This document shows positions 35,484 through 46,470 of a DNA stretch of 64,000 nucleotides, piece by piece (within the stretch, counting starts at the first letter, position 1; each line of letters opens with the position of its first letter). Origin of the DNA: Asparagus officinalis (taxonomy: Eukaryota; Streptophyta; Magnoliopsida; Asparagales; Asparagaceae); NCBI RefSeq assembly GCF_001876935.1, contig NC_033801.1, positions 63,184,790 through 63,248,789 on the forward strand, in the 5' to 3' direction. Below the pieces are notes generated by a model. That model searched no databases. It was not told the DNA's origin and worked only from the letters and a program-made list of their open reading frames with translations. A program made the translations under genes and the position numbers.

Positions 35484-37712
35484 ATGGGAGAAGAAGGTGA
35501 AAGCAGCAAATCGATGGCGAGTACAATACAAGTTGGTTTTCAGAACACTAAGATTAGTGTGGTGAAATATGACGGGAAAATCAACTTTGGTTTGTGGATG
35601 AGCGATGTACAGGATGCGCTCAATGCTCAGAATTTGGAAGAGACCATCATGGTCCACGAAAGGCCACCTAAATATGATGAGGCGATATGGGAGAAGATGA
35701 ATAGAAACGCTTGTGGGGTGATCAGGTCCTGTTTGGAACAGGAGCTGAAGTATGATGTGATTGGGGTGACGTCTGCAATGAAGATGTGGGAAATTCTCAA
35801 CAACAAGTATCTCACAAAGAGTGTTGAGAACAGGTTGCACTTGCTGCGAAGACTCTTCAGATTTCAGATATCCAGAGGCACCTCGCTTGCGGCTCATGTA
35901 AACAACTATACGAAGTTGTTATCGGACTTGGCGAATGTTGATGAGAAGATATCGGATGAGTACAAGGCGATTATTTTGTTGGGCTCCTTACCGGATGAGG
36001 AGTATGATACCTTCGTGCTCACTTTGTTGAACGGGAGATCTTCTATCAGCTATAGTGAAGTGACTAACGCATTGACCAATTACGATTTGAGAAGGAAGGA
36101 CAAGGAGACTTCCCGTGCTAGCACTTCAGGCGAGGCCTTGTCTACGAGAGGTAGAAGCCCATATCCGAAAGGTGGTAATAGAGGAAGGTCAAAGTCTAGA
36201 GGCCGTCACCAATTAGCAAAGAACCAATGTGCATTCTGCAAGGAGCAGGGACATTGGAAGAGAGACTGCCCGAAGCTCAAGGAGAAAGAGAATGGCAAGA
36301 AAAAGGGCCCGAAGGCCAATGAGGTGAACATTGCGAAAGGCGATGATTCCGATGATTCGTGCTTTTCTCTACTGATTACTCCGGAGGTGAACCATGTGGA
36401 TGCATCAGATTGGATGCTTGATTCCGGCGCTACCTTTCATGTGACCCCTAGGCGAGACTGGTTTGCATCTTTTGAGAAAGTCGACGGGGGCGTTGTTGTC
36501 ATGGGAAATGATCAATCCTGTGGCGTTTGTGGGATAGGTACCGTACGGATTAGGATGCACGATGGAGTAGTCCGTGAGTTGAAGGAGGTGAGATTTGTTC
36601 CTCAACTGAAGAAAAATCTTATCTCAGTTGGAGCTTTGGAGGCGAAGGGATTCAAGGTGACTTTCGAAAACGCTGTAGCGAAGGTTACTAAGGGATCATT
36701 GGTGGTGATGAGGGGAGTCCGCAATCGGAATTTGTATTATCTGAAGGGAAGCACCGAGATTGGCCAGGTTGCTTCGGCTATTTCAGAAGCGGACATGAGC
36801 AGACTTTGGCACTATAGGTTGGGGCATACAGGTGAAAAGTCACTGCAGGCATTGTGCAAGCAGGGGCTATTGAAGGGAGCCAAGAGTGGGAAGATTGAGT
36901 TCTGTGAGCACTGTGTTCTTGGCAAGAAGACGAAGGTGAAGTTCGGGACTGCCATTCATCAGACGAGGGGCATCCTGGATTACGTGCACACAGACGTTTG
37001 GGGTCCCACCAAGACTGCATCACTTGGTGGTAGACATTGGTTCGTCACTTTTGTAGATGACTATTCTAGGCGTTGTTGGGTGTACACCATGACGAAGAAG
37101 AGTGAAGTCCTAGATTTGTTTGTGGAGTGGAAGAAGAGATTGGAACTGCAGACTGGGAGAAAGATCAAGACGTTGCGATCCGACAACGGTGGTGAGTATA
37201 CTTCTGACCCCTTTCAGCAGCTATGTCGAGACGAGGGCATAGAGAGACACTTCACAGTTAGTCATACACCGCAGCAAAATGGGGTGGCAGAGAGGTTGAA
37301 TCGGTCTTTACTGGAGAAGATCCGATGCTTATTGTCGCAGAGTGGTTTGGAGAAGATCTTTTGGGCTGAGGCACTTACATATGCGAGCCACCTCATTAAT
37401 AGGCTGCCTTCATCTGCGATTGAGGGGAAAACCCCTATGGAGATGTGGTCGGGAAAGCCAGCACATGACTATGACCAGCTCAAGGTATTCGGGTGCCCTG
37501 CATATTATCATGTTAGAACTGATAAATTGGAACCTCGGGCTAGGAAGGCCATATTTTTAGGATTCAAGCGTGGTGTCAAGGGATACAAGCTTTGGGATCC
37601 AGTTAATAAGAAGATTGTGCTGAGTAGGGACGTCACGTTTGATGAAGCTTCTATCTTGAAGCTTCCCAGCTCTCATCAGGTGGAGAGCGATCCGACGGAG
37701 GAGATATCATAG
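35484..37712 (+). CDS. Copia gag-protease-integrase (first 742 codons of gag-pol)
   Basis: One open frame from ATG 35484, chosen as the first ATG giving the gag amino terminus. A UBN2-type gag domain that forms the particle spans residues ~30-200. A CCHC zinc knuckle for RNA binding, CAFCKEQGHWKRDC, starts at ~249. The aspartic protease motif LDSGATFHV lies near 311. A GAG-pre-integrase His/Cys region (WHYRLGH then CEHC) spans ~441-478. The integrase core has catalytic Asp in HTDVWGP (~503), Asp in RSDNGGEY (~566) and Glu in VAERLNRS (~603), followed by FLGF and VLSRDVTFDE near the end. It stops at TAG 37710-37712, where the frame simply continues, so this is a nonsense change (probably CAG to TAG), not the natural end. 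Gag, protease and integrase look intact. The protein would act in cytoplasmic particles and, for integrase, in the nucleus. Confidence 0.9.
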   Translation: MGEEGESSKSMASTIQVGFQNTKISVVKYDGKINFGLWMSDVQDALNAQNLEETIMVHERPPKYDEAIWEKMNRNACGVIRSCLEQELKYDVIGVTSAMKMWEILNNKYLTKSVENRLHLLRRLFRFQISRGTSLAAHVNNYTKLLSDLANVDEKISDEYKAIILLGSLPDEEYDTFVLTLLNGRSSISYSEVTNALTNYDLRRKDKETSRASTSGEALSTRGRSPYPKGGNRGRSKSRGRHQLAKNQCAFCKEQGHWKRDCPKLKEKENGKKKGPKANEVNIAKGDDSDDSCFSLLITPEVNHVDASDWMLDSGATFHVTPRRDWFASFEKVDGGVVVMGNDQSCGVCGIGTVRIRMHDGVVRELKEVRFVPQLKKNLISVGALEAKGFKVTFENAVAKVTKGSLVVMRGVRNRNLYYLKGSTEIGQVASAISEADMSRLWHYRLGHTGEKSLQALCKQGLLKGAKSGKIEFCEHCVLGKKTKVKFGTAIHQTRGILDYVHTDVWGPTKTASLGGRHWFVTFVDDYSRRCWVYTMTKKSEVLDLFVEWKKRLELQTGRKIKTLRSDNGGEYTSDPFQQLCRDEGIERHFTVSHTPQQNGVAERLNRSLLEKIRCLLSQSGLEKIFWAEALTYASHLINRLPSSAIEGKTPMEMWSGKPAHDYDQLKVFGCPAYYHVRTDKLEPRARKAIFLGFKRGVKGYKLWDPVNKKIVLSRDVTFDEASILKLPSSHQVESDPTEEIS

Positions 37713-39461
37713 GTGGTGGAGATCGATGCGGCTCCACATTGTCCAGATGGTACAGTATCCATGCAGGTGCTGACTGAGGTGACGCCAGACGAGCACGACG
37801 ATGACACAGAGGATACGAGTACAAATGTGCAGGATCAGGAACCGACGGCTCAGGTTCAGGATTCTATTGCGGCTAGGAGACAAAGGAGAAACATAAAGAT
37901 GCCAGCACGGTATGCCGACACAGTTGCGTATGCACTTCCGGTGGAGAGTATCGATGAGTTAGTGCCTACTACATTCAGAGAGGCCGAGCAGAGTTCGGAG
38001 GCTGATTCGTGGCAGGTGGCTATGCAGGAGGAGATGGAATCTCTTCATAAGAACGATACATGGGAGCTTGTTGAGCTTCCAAAGGGGCGGAAGGCAATTG
38101 GTTGCAAGTGGGTATACACGCTAGGTTGGTTATGAAGGGTTATGCACAGGAGGAAGGTATTGACTATAATGAGGTTTTCTCTCCGGTGGTGAAGCATTCT
38201 TCGATTCGGATTTTGCTAGCTTTGGTGGCACAGTAAGCACTCTTCGATTCGAATTTTGCTAGCTTTGGTGGCATAGTATGGCTTGGAGCTAGATTAGTTG
38301 GATGTGAAGACAGTATTTCTTCATGGTGATCTTGATGAAGAAATATATATGACTCAGCCATTGGGATTCCGAGCTGCAGGAAAGGAAAAGTTGGTTTGCA
38401 GATTGAAGAAATCGCTATACGGTTTGAAGCAGTCTCCTCGACAGTGGTATAGGCGATTCGATGGTTTTATGATTGGTCATTCGTACACTCAGAGCCAGTT
38501 TGATCCTTGCGTATATTTTCGCAAGTTGAAAGGAGGTGCGTACATTTATTTGTTGCTCTATGTCGATGACATGTTAGTTGCCTCTACTTCCAGGTCGGCT
38601 ATAGATGAGTTGAAAGTTCAACTATCAAATGAGTTTGAGATGAAAGACTTGGGTGAGGCGAAGCGCATTCTAGGGATGGAGATCGGCAGAGACAAGAAGA
38701 AGGGCAGAATTTGTTTGACACAGGTGGCTTATTTGAAGAAGGTTCTACAGCGATTCCATGTTAGCATGGATACGAAGCCAGTTAGTGTACCATTGGGAGC
38801 CCATTTGAAGCTTTCAGCTGGTCTTTCACCGAAGTCAGTTGAAGATCGTGAGTTGATGTCGAAGACCCCATATGCGAGCGCGGTTGGGAGCTTGATGTAC
38901 GCAATGGTATGTACGAGACCAGATTTGTCACAGGCGGTAAGCATGGTTTCGAGATACATGCATGATCCAGGAGTGGGTCATTGGGACGCGCAATTGTGCA
39001 TTGGTTATGTTGATTCGGATTATGCCGGGGATTTGGATAAGCGCCGGTCTACTACGGGGTATGTGTTTACTTTGACCCGTGCGCCGGTGTGTTGGAGATG
39101 CACCTTACAGTCGACGGTGGCTTTGTCTACGACGGAGGCAGAGTATATGGCAGTTACGGAGGCTGTGAAGGAGGCTATTTGGCTTCGAGGACTTTTGGAG
39201 GAACTTGGTATATCGCAGAGGTCCGTCACTATTCATTGTGATAGCATGAGTGCTATCTATTTGGCGAAGAATCAGGTTTTTCATGCGCGGACGATGCACA
39301 TTGACGTTCGTTATCACTTCGTTCGGGATGTTCTTGAAGATGGCGATGTGGAAATTGTGAAAGTCCACACGAAGGATAATCCGGCGGATATGCTCACTAA
39401 GGTGGTTCCGAGCAACAAGTTTGATCATTGTCGAAACTTGTTGCACATTCGTAATTGTTGA
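37713..39461 (+). pseudogene. Copia RT-RNase H (disrupted second part of pol)
   Basis: The frame continues from the integrase past TAG 37710 to 38135 (linker and RT start, WQVAMQEEMESLHKNDTW and GCKWVYT). There a deletion joins GTATACAC to GCTAGGTTGG and shifts the frame. A 43-bp direct duplication (38194-38236 and 38237-38279) follows, then TAG at 38274-38276 and 38295-38297. From 38298 an unbroken 387-codon stretch holds the rest of RT: SLYGLKQSPRQWY, the catalytic LLLYVDDML and FEMKDLGEAKRILGMEI. RNase H follows with YVDSDYAGDLDKRRSTTGY, ALSTTEAEYMA and HCDSMSAIYLAKN. About 20-25 codons expected between GHWDA and YVDSD are missing in frame. The downstream part carries recognisable active-site motifs but cannot be expressed as part of gag-pol. 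Confidence 0.88.
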
Positions 39462-39686
39462 GGCCGTTAGCGGCTATTTGGGTGAACTACGTTCGGCTTG
39501 ATTCCTTGGGCAAGAGGATACGTAGGCAGTCTTTCAGATGCAGCCGGTTTGGATTAGTTGATGGGGGTGAGATTGTTTGGACTCTCGTTTGGGTTCTCGA
39601 CTTGTTGTGGATTGAGTTCGTACTGGACACAACAAGTGGGACATTTGGCTGATTTGGTGTCGGCTCAGTTTTGAAAAAACTTTACC

Positions 39687-39698
39687 GAGGTGGAGAAT
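39687..39698 (+). other. Copia polypurine tract
   Basis: GAGGTGGAGAAT precedes the 3' LTR start at 39699. The same sequence lies before each inner array LTR and, on the minus strand, at 41249-41262. Confidence 0.8.
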
Positions 39699-40361
39699 TG
39701 TGAGAGTGGGGACCACGAGCTGGGCAACTTCCAATGATTGATTGGGGAGCTGGGCAACTTCCAATGATTGGGCTAGGAAATTTGTTTCGTGGACAACAAT
39801 CAAGGCCCACCTGAACATCAACTATATATAAAGTTGATTTTTTTTTCTTAGGTTTTGTGTGCAAGGTTGGGATTTGTTTTCTTTTGTGTTTTGCGGCTAC
39901 AGCAAATATTTGTGAGTGCAGGAGATTGTTTCTTGGGTTGCGGCTACAGAGAGCAAGCAAAGGAGCAAGTACGAAAAAGAGCTTTTCTTTGTTTCTTTTT
40001 GTGTGAGATATTTGTGAGGGATTTGAGAGTTTTGTATGAGGGTTTAGATTGAGAGTGATTGTAAACCCTAGTTGTATTCTCTCCCTCTAATAGTAGATCT
40101 CCCCCCTCCTTGCCCCGTGGACGTAGGCAATTTGCCGAACCACGTAAAAATTGGTTGTACTGCTTTTGTGTGATTTGTAATAACTTTTAGGATCCCTCGA
40201 CAGGTCAGTCCTAGAACTGATAAGAGGAAGAGCCGATATCTCACTTGGTTGAGATATCCGCTTCAAATTCTTGTCTCCTTGGTGAGACGGGAATTCTTAT
40301 TGCGATCTGACTCTCTTGTTGTGCTGCCGAAGTGCTGCTGAAATTTCCGTTGCGCGCAACA
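39699..40361 (+). repeat. Copia 3' LTR (663 bp)
   Basis: TGTGAGAGTGGGG to GCGCAACA, then TSD TTGTT. Its U3 (39699-39860) includes a direct repeat of GAGCTGGGCAACTTCCAATG (39717 and 39748) that is absent from the 5' LTR. R-U5 (39861 on) matches the 5' LTR. Confidence 0.88.
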
Positions 40362-40366
40362 TTGTT

Positions 40367-40742
40367 AAGGTTATGAGTTAGTTGTGAAGGAATGTTACAT
40401 ATTAGTTTTGAAGGTTACGAGTTGGTCGTGAAGTTTACGAGTTGGTTGTGAATGTTACAAGTTGATTGTGAAACTCGATAATGAGTTAGTTGTGAAGAAT
40501 ATTACGAGTTGATTGTGAAGCTGAATCCATGGCCCTAAGCCTATTACAAGTTATTACAAAGTTTCAGTGATACCATGGCCCTAAGCCGCATATTGGATTC
40601 AAAACTATTCATGCTGACGGGGAGCACATCAACCAAAATTGAAAAGCATGTAGTAATTAGACCTTCCAACTATGTTTCTATTTTGGGAACAGAGCATTAT
40701 TTTTTTAACCTTTTTTAATACTTTTATTAGATAAACAATAAC
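40367..40742. repeat. Degenerate ~20-27-bp tandem repeats
   Basis: Variants of GTTACGAGTTGGTTGTGAA recur about seven times over 40375-40520. The remainder is AT-rich with no gene. Confidence 0.5.
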
Positions 40743-41248
40743 CCAAGCCGCGGAAGCCAAACAACCAAACCAACGTGCTACGAGAAATAAAATCAAACGA
40801 ACGTCGAGAGAATGCCAAATGAACCAAATCAATGCCACAATCACAAACAACCAATTTTAACATGGTTCGGCAAGTTGCCTACGTCCACGAGGCAAGAAGG
40901 GGATATGGTTTTTCACTAATAGAGAAGAAGAGTACAAACTGAGATTACAAATCACTCAAACTCACCAATTAATCTCACCAACAAATCTCTAATTCTCTCC
41001 AAACAAAATCCTAACCAATGGCTCAGAAAATACCTTTTTCTGTGCTCCAAATATCCCTAATTTTCTGCTCAATTCTCTCTTCCAATTGTTCCATATATAT
41101 ATAGAAATCCTAAAATCATAAACATACCAGGAATTCTAAAATAGAAAATAAAACAGATTAGGAATCCTAATAACCTGTTACCAAAACAGATTTGGAATCA
41201 TGTTACCAAAATAGATTAGGAAACATATTAGGAACCTGCTATCTAACA
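40743..41248 (-). repeat. Antisense Copia 3' LTR
   Basis: On the minus strand it starts TGTTAGATAGCAGG beside the polypurine tract (41249-41262). It matches 54065-54573 from ~40752 on. The outermost bases at the left (expected TGTTGAGTACT) are altered, so the left edge is approximate. CTATATATATA (minus, ~41094-41104) may be the TATA box. Confidence 0.75.
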
Positions 41249-42030
41249 ATTCTCCACCTCGGCGAAGTTTTTCCAAAACTGAGCCGATACCAATACAAAC
41301 CAAACGTCTCACTTGTTGTGTCCAGTACGAAGTGGAGCAAATCCACGACAACGGACTCAATCCACAACAAGTCGAGAACGCAAACGAGAATGCAAACAAA
41401 CTCCAAATGTCGGTATCAACTCACCAAACCGACTGCATCATAAATAACTGCCTATGTATCCTCTTGCCCAAAGAATCAAGTATTCACATAGTTCACTCAA
41501 ACAGCCACCAAAGGCCCTCAATAAAATAGAAAAGTTTATAACTCTTTACCAATATCACCAACGGATCTGCAACTAGTATCGCTCCCAATGGCCCCAAATT
41601 AAAACAAATCAGACACCTCCACCTGAGGTGAACCAATAGCCGTATCCAAAACATGTCCACCAGCTACACTCGAATCCAAAACCAACTCATAATCTACATC
41701 CAAATCCAAATGATCTCCAAACTATGTCATCTCAGCTAGAATCTCAAACGATGCAGTATGATCTGGAGTATGTGGAGTAATCTCCACCCAATATGAAGTA
41801 GCATCACCCTCCACCCGCTGTGATATCCCAATGATCCAATCAACACTCTCCACCTGTCGAGAGTCAAATGTGACATACCTGCTCAGAACAAAATCAGAAG
41901 CTCCTAAATAATAATCAAACAAACCTCTGAATCTCAAACGTACAATCAGATCAAATCTCATATCCTCGATATAACCAATGCTGGGCAACCAAATATCTAA
42001 CGTAACCTAAAATCTGAAGCAGCTCCATCA
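41249..42030 (-). pseudogene. Antisense Copia: integrase end, linker and 3' untranslated part
   Basis: Minus-strand continuation of the relic at 51969-53885 after the nested element. It shows a remnant of the FGCPAYYHV region, then LSRYVTFDSRQVES (compare VLSRDVTFDE in the fuller Copia). The linker with ISQRVEGDATSYWVE closely parallels the array frames SQRVECDATPYWVK. No RT follows; by ~41530 the sequence is the untranslated tail leading to the polypurine tract. Stops are frequent. Confidence 0.75.
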
Positions 42031-43548
42031 TGTTTGGGGAGAAAGTTGATTTGTTCATTGCTGTGTTTATTACAACTTAAAATGTTATAATAAAAACAAA
42101 AGTTAGTCTTTTTATAAGACCTTTACATAATGAAAATAAAAAATTACAACTCTCGTCAAACAACGCAACGGGTGTTTATCGCCTGCTGCTTGCGTAGGAT
42201 CTTAGCCTGTGACGGGGACGTTAGTATCCGTGGACCATCAAATAATCAGATCAGATCCGGAGCTTTGTTGATTCTCGAAGGAATAAGGAAGCCAAAGTAG
42301 TTATCTCGGCAACAGCGAGATAATCACTCTTCTCGAGATCATCGTAACAGGGCAATCTCAAGGCAAAGGACTAGGAAGTGTAGATCTGACGAGCTCCTCT
42401 TGTTTATGCTAACGAACTCGATCCGATCTCCTTCTCCCTTCTGAAATTCGTGCTCCTTCAGTTTTTAGTTCAGCAGAGCTTCACCAACGCTCGAGAATTC
42501 CAGATCTAAAAAAATAAAAGCCCTGGAGCTGTATTTATAGGCTTTGAGACCTCTATTTTTGGATAAGAACGATCGATTCACTCTTATCTTTAGTTGTAAC
42601 CACTTAACCATGTTCTTGGATAGATTCAGATCAGTTGGAACAAATTTAGGTGGTTAAGATCGAAAAATAGCTTAAAACAGTCAAAAATCGATTTTCGGGG
42701 CTGCGGACACCCGTGGGTGTCTCGGCCTGGCCAAGATACCAGTGAGTGTCTTGGGTATTTTAGCTCTAACTTTCTCACATGACCTCCAAATAATATGATT
42801 CAAGATGCGTTGGAAAGATGACAAAGATATATACAATTTTTATCTTTCGAGCTTTTTCATATTCGAACCGAATCATGACCAAAATCTCTATTATTCTCCG
42901 AGACACTAACACTGTCTCAGAATTCTAAGGCAGTTGGTATTTTGACTTTATATCTCGTATATAATCTTGGAATGAGATGATCCAAGATGCATAGAAAGAT
43001 AACAAGGGTCTCTACAACTTTTATCTTTTGAGATTCTTCAGATTCAAAGCAAATCATAGTCAAAATATCTCTACAAAGTACGAGACACCTCCTGGTGTCT
43101 CGGCCTGAGACAGCCAAGCTTTGTCCGAGACACCTATGGGTGTCTTGGCTAAACTTTGGCCGATACACCTAAGGATGCCTCGCTGAGGCCTAGAGCACTG
43201 TTATGCTCGTTCTGTCCGTTTTCGCCGTATCTTCATCATCCGAACTCGGAATCATGCCATTCAAAATGTGTTGGAAAGCCGACGAGGAGATCTACGAGCT
43301 TTCATGGTTGAATAATATGTAGAGTAAACAGGACACGAGGGGCGCTTCGTCTTTCATAAGCGACACGTAGCTCCCGATCCATTCATGTTTCCGTTATTCC
43401 AAAGTTCTGTTGCTTCGCATGGTTTGTCAACTCACTTCATGTGCTTGTCATCATCAAATGAGTTTCTGTGACTCGGATGGTGATGTTCATTATTTTTCTT
43501 TGTCTTGAGCCGTGTACGAGGACCTATAGGTAATTTTTGATGCCTACA
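42031..43548 (-). repeat. Tat-like 3' LTR (1518 bp)
   Basis: Minus-strand start TGTAGGCATC (43548), end CTCCCCAAACA (42031). It holds near-palindromic GAGACACC..GGGTGTCTC motifs (~42705-42760 and 43080-43180) and TATAAATA on the minus strand near 42532-42539. The polypurine tract (GGAGGGGGTATC on the minus strand) adjoins at 43549-43563. Compared with 50442-51968 it has about 12% differences, except 42431-42675, which is identical. Confidence 0.85.
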
Positions 43549-43829
43549 GATACCCCCTCCAAAGTGTTTTAGCCTCGTTTTTTTATAGAGGGGGCTGGAA
43601 TACTTTGGATGTGATCGGTCCAACCTTCAGTTGGTATAAAAGGACCTGTAGTTAGATTTGATTCTTGACTCCTTTGATTTTTAGTCTATTCGATATTTTG
43701 ACGAATAGCTGAAGTTCTCTCGGTGCTGCGTTTATCATCTGGCCGTCATCGAAGTCTTGAATCAAAACTGGTGAGTTGATTTTGGCTCGTGCTGTCGAGT
43801 TGACTTTGAACTGACTACCTCTGCCACAA

Positions 43830-44220
43830 TATATTGGCTTAGGGCTACACGTTGAATGGCATTGACCTAGGGTTACACATTGAACCGCGTTGACGTAGGG
43901 TTTCGGATCGCCCAACATTGACTTTTTATTATAACACGTTGACTGGTGTTGACCTAGGGTTACGCATTGACCGGCATTAACCTAGGGTTTTGGATCGCCC
44001 GATGTTAACTTTTTCATCACAATGCGTTGACTGGCGTTGACCTAGGGTTACGCATTGATCGGCATTACCTAGTGTTTTGGATCGCCCGACATTGACTTTT
44101 TATTACAACGCGTTGACTGGCGTTAACCTATGATTACGCGTTGACCGGAATTGACCTAGGGTTTCAGATCGCCCGGTGTTGACTTTCATCATAACCCGTT
44201 GACCGGTATTAACACGGTTT
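43830..44220. repeat. ~88-bp tandem repeats
   Basis: GGATCGCCC recurs near 43904, 43993 and 44081, and AGATCGCCC near 44166. GTTGACCTAGGGTTACGC-like segments lie between them. Four to five copies. Confidence 0.75.
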
Positions 44221-44419
44221 ATACTCGTACGTTTGCTGGAGTTTACACAGTTTAAGGTCTTAAGGTATTGGAGCATGACGGTTCCAACAGTTGGGGCTGT
44301 AGGACCAACTATTAAAGCTGATTCGTCTGTAGATATGGATCTTATCCCAAAGTTGTTGGATGCTCGAGTCACGAGACTAACTAATGGGGCTGATGCGTCA
44401 ATGGCTCTCATATTTATAG

Positions 44420-44840
44420 GATTTTTGGCAAACCCTCAGCCATTAACGGGTTTGATGAGCCATTACCGACTACCGTTTGAGTCGGGCTAGCATGCGAATT
44501 TCTTAAGTCCATTCCGCATGTGACATTGTGCTAAAAGAGTTAACTCTTTTAGTGCTACGATATTGAATACGTAGACTTCGTCTTTCTCACGGGAATAGAC
44601 TACCCGGCCGCATGTATCAGATACAGACTCAGGATTTTTAGCAAATCCTCAGCCATCAACGGATTTGACGTGCCTTTACCGATTACCGTTTGAATGGGCT
44701 TGCATGCGGATTGTTTAAGTCTGTTCTATATGTAATGTTATGCTAAAAGAGTTAACTCTTTTAGTGCTATGATATTGAATACGTAGACTTTATCTTTCTC
44801 ATGGGAATAGACTACCCGGTAATACGTGTTAGACGTTGAC
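44420..44840. repeat. 216-bp tandem duplication with 22-bp palindrome
   Basis: Two copies start with GGATTTTTGGCAAACCCTCA (44419) and GGATTTTTAGCAAATCCTCA (44633). Each includes a perfect 22-bp palindrome centred on GAGTTAACTC (~44532 and ~44744) and a GGGAATAGACTACCCGG block. Confidence 0.75.
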
Positions 44841-44899
44841 TTATCCCTTCTTAAGATTCGGGATAAAAGTCTCCAGACTCGGATTCTGGTGTCTTTTTC

Positions 44900-46470
44900 A
44901 CTCGGCAAAAGACTAAACCGGCAACGCGTGTTAGGCGTTGACTTATCTCTATTTAGGTGTCGAGATAAAGCTCCCCGTGCGTGTAAGACATGGATTATGG
45001 TGTTATTAATAACAACCTATCACAATATCGAATATGTAGGCTTTTATCCTTTTTTACGGTCAAGGGCTAACCGGCAACGCGTGTTAGACGCTGACTTATC
45101 CCTACTTAGTTTTCGGGATAAAATTTCCCAGATTTAGATTCTGGTGTCTTCTTCAATTGGTGAAAGACTAAACCGGCAACGCTTGTTAGGCATTGGCTTA
45201 TCCCTACTTAGGATTCGGGATAAAATTCTCAACGCGTATAAGTCACGAATTACAGTGTTATTAATAACAACCTACCATAATGTCGAATATGTGGGCTTTT
45301 GTTCTTTTTACGGTCAAAAACTAACCGGCAATGTGTGTTAGACACCGACTTATCCATACTTAGGTTTTGGGATAAAATGCTCCAGATTGGTATTCTGGTG
45401 TCTTCTTCAATCGGTAAAAGACTAAACCGGCAATGCGTGTTAGGCGTTGACTTATCCCTACTTAGGATTCAGGATAAAATTCCCCGTATGTGTGAGGCAC
45501 GGATTATGGTGTTATTAATAACAACCTGTCACAATGTCGAATATATGGGCTTTTGTCCTTTTTACGGTTAAAGACTAACCGGCAACGCGTATTAGACGCT
45601 GACTTATCCTTACTTTGGCTTCGGGATAAAATTTTCCAGATTTGGATTTTGGTGTCTTCTTCAATCGGTGAAAGACTAAACCGACAACGCGTGTTAGGCG
45701 TTGGTTTATCCCTACTTAGGATTTGGAAGAAAATTCCCCGGGCGTGTAAGGTACGAATTACAGTGTTATTAATAACAACCTGCCACAATGTCGAATATGT
45801 GGGCTTTTATTCTTTTTACGGTCAAGAACTAACCGGCAACGCGTGTTAGACACCGACTTATCCTTACTTAGGCTTCGGGATAAAATGCTCCAGATTGGTA
45901 TTCTGGTGTCTTCTTCAATCGGTAAAAGACTAAACCGGCAATGCGTGTTAGGCGTTGACTTATCCCTACTTAGGATTCAGGATAAAATTTCCCGTATGTG
46001 TGAGGCACGGATTATGGTGTTATTAATAACAACCTGTCACAATGTCGAATATATGGGTTTTTGTCCTTTTTACGGTTAAAGACTAACCGACAACGCGTAT
46101 TAGACGCTGACTTATCCTTACTTAGGCTTCGGGATAAAATTCTTCGCGTGTGTAAGGTACGAATTACGGTGTTATTAATAAAAACCTACCATAATGTCAA
46201 ATATGTGGGCTTTTATTCTTTTTACGGTTAAAGACTAATCGGCAATGCGTGTTAGGCGTTGACTTATCCCTACTTAGGATTCGGGATAAAATTCCCCGTA
46301 CGTGTGAGGCACAGATTATGGTGTTATTAATAACAACCTGCCATAATGTCGAATATATGGGCTTTTGACCTTTTTACGGTTAAAGACTAATCGGTAACGC
46401 GTGTTAGACGCTGACTTATCCCTACTTAGGTTTCGGGATAAAATTCCCCGCGCGTGTTAAGCACGGATTA
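44900..46470. repeat. ~254-bp higher-order tandem repeat
   Basis: Each period has two related halves. The longer half (~153 bp) carries GGTGTTATTAATAACAACCT. The shorter half (~101 bp) carries TCTGGTGTCTTCTTCAATCG. Both start CCGGCAACGCGTGTTAG. Starts of the long half fall near 44921, 45174, 45428, 45682 and 45936, and the pattern decays by 46470. Confidence 0.8.

Larger units (their letters stand above)
34580..40361 (+). mobile_element. Near-complete Tork/Tnt1-like Copia retrotransposon
   Basis: This is a 5.8-kb element with TSD TTGTT at 34575-34579 and 40362-40366. Order: 5' LTR, primer site, gag, protease, integrase, RT, RNase H, polypurine tract, 3' LTR, which is the Copia gene order. 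It is inactive: three TAG codons, a deletion with frameshift before RT, a 43-bp duplication and an in-frame loss before RNase H. The LTRs agree over R-U5 but not over U3. It is the fullest Copia copy here and a good reference for the RT-less relatives. Confidence 0.9.

Noticed and set aside
35397..35897. 166-codon minus-strand frame
   Set aside because: It is antisense to the Copia gag and has no features of its own.
40743..40760. A 5-bp target duplication for the antisense Copia (GAAGC right, CAAGC left)
   Set aside because: The left LTR tip is altered, so the match cannot be placed with confidence.
44826..46079. Chain of + strand open frames with repeated RLNRQRVLGVDLSLL-like text
   Set aside because: They are the 254-bp tandem repeat read in frame, with no initiation context or known domain.
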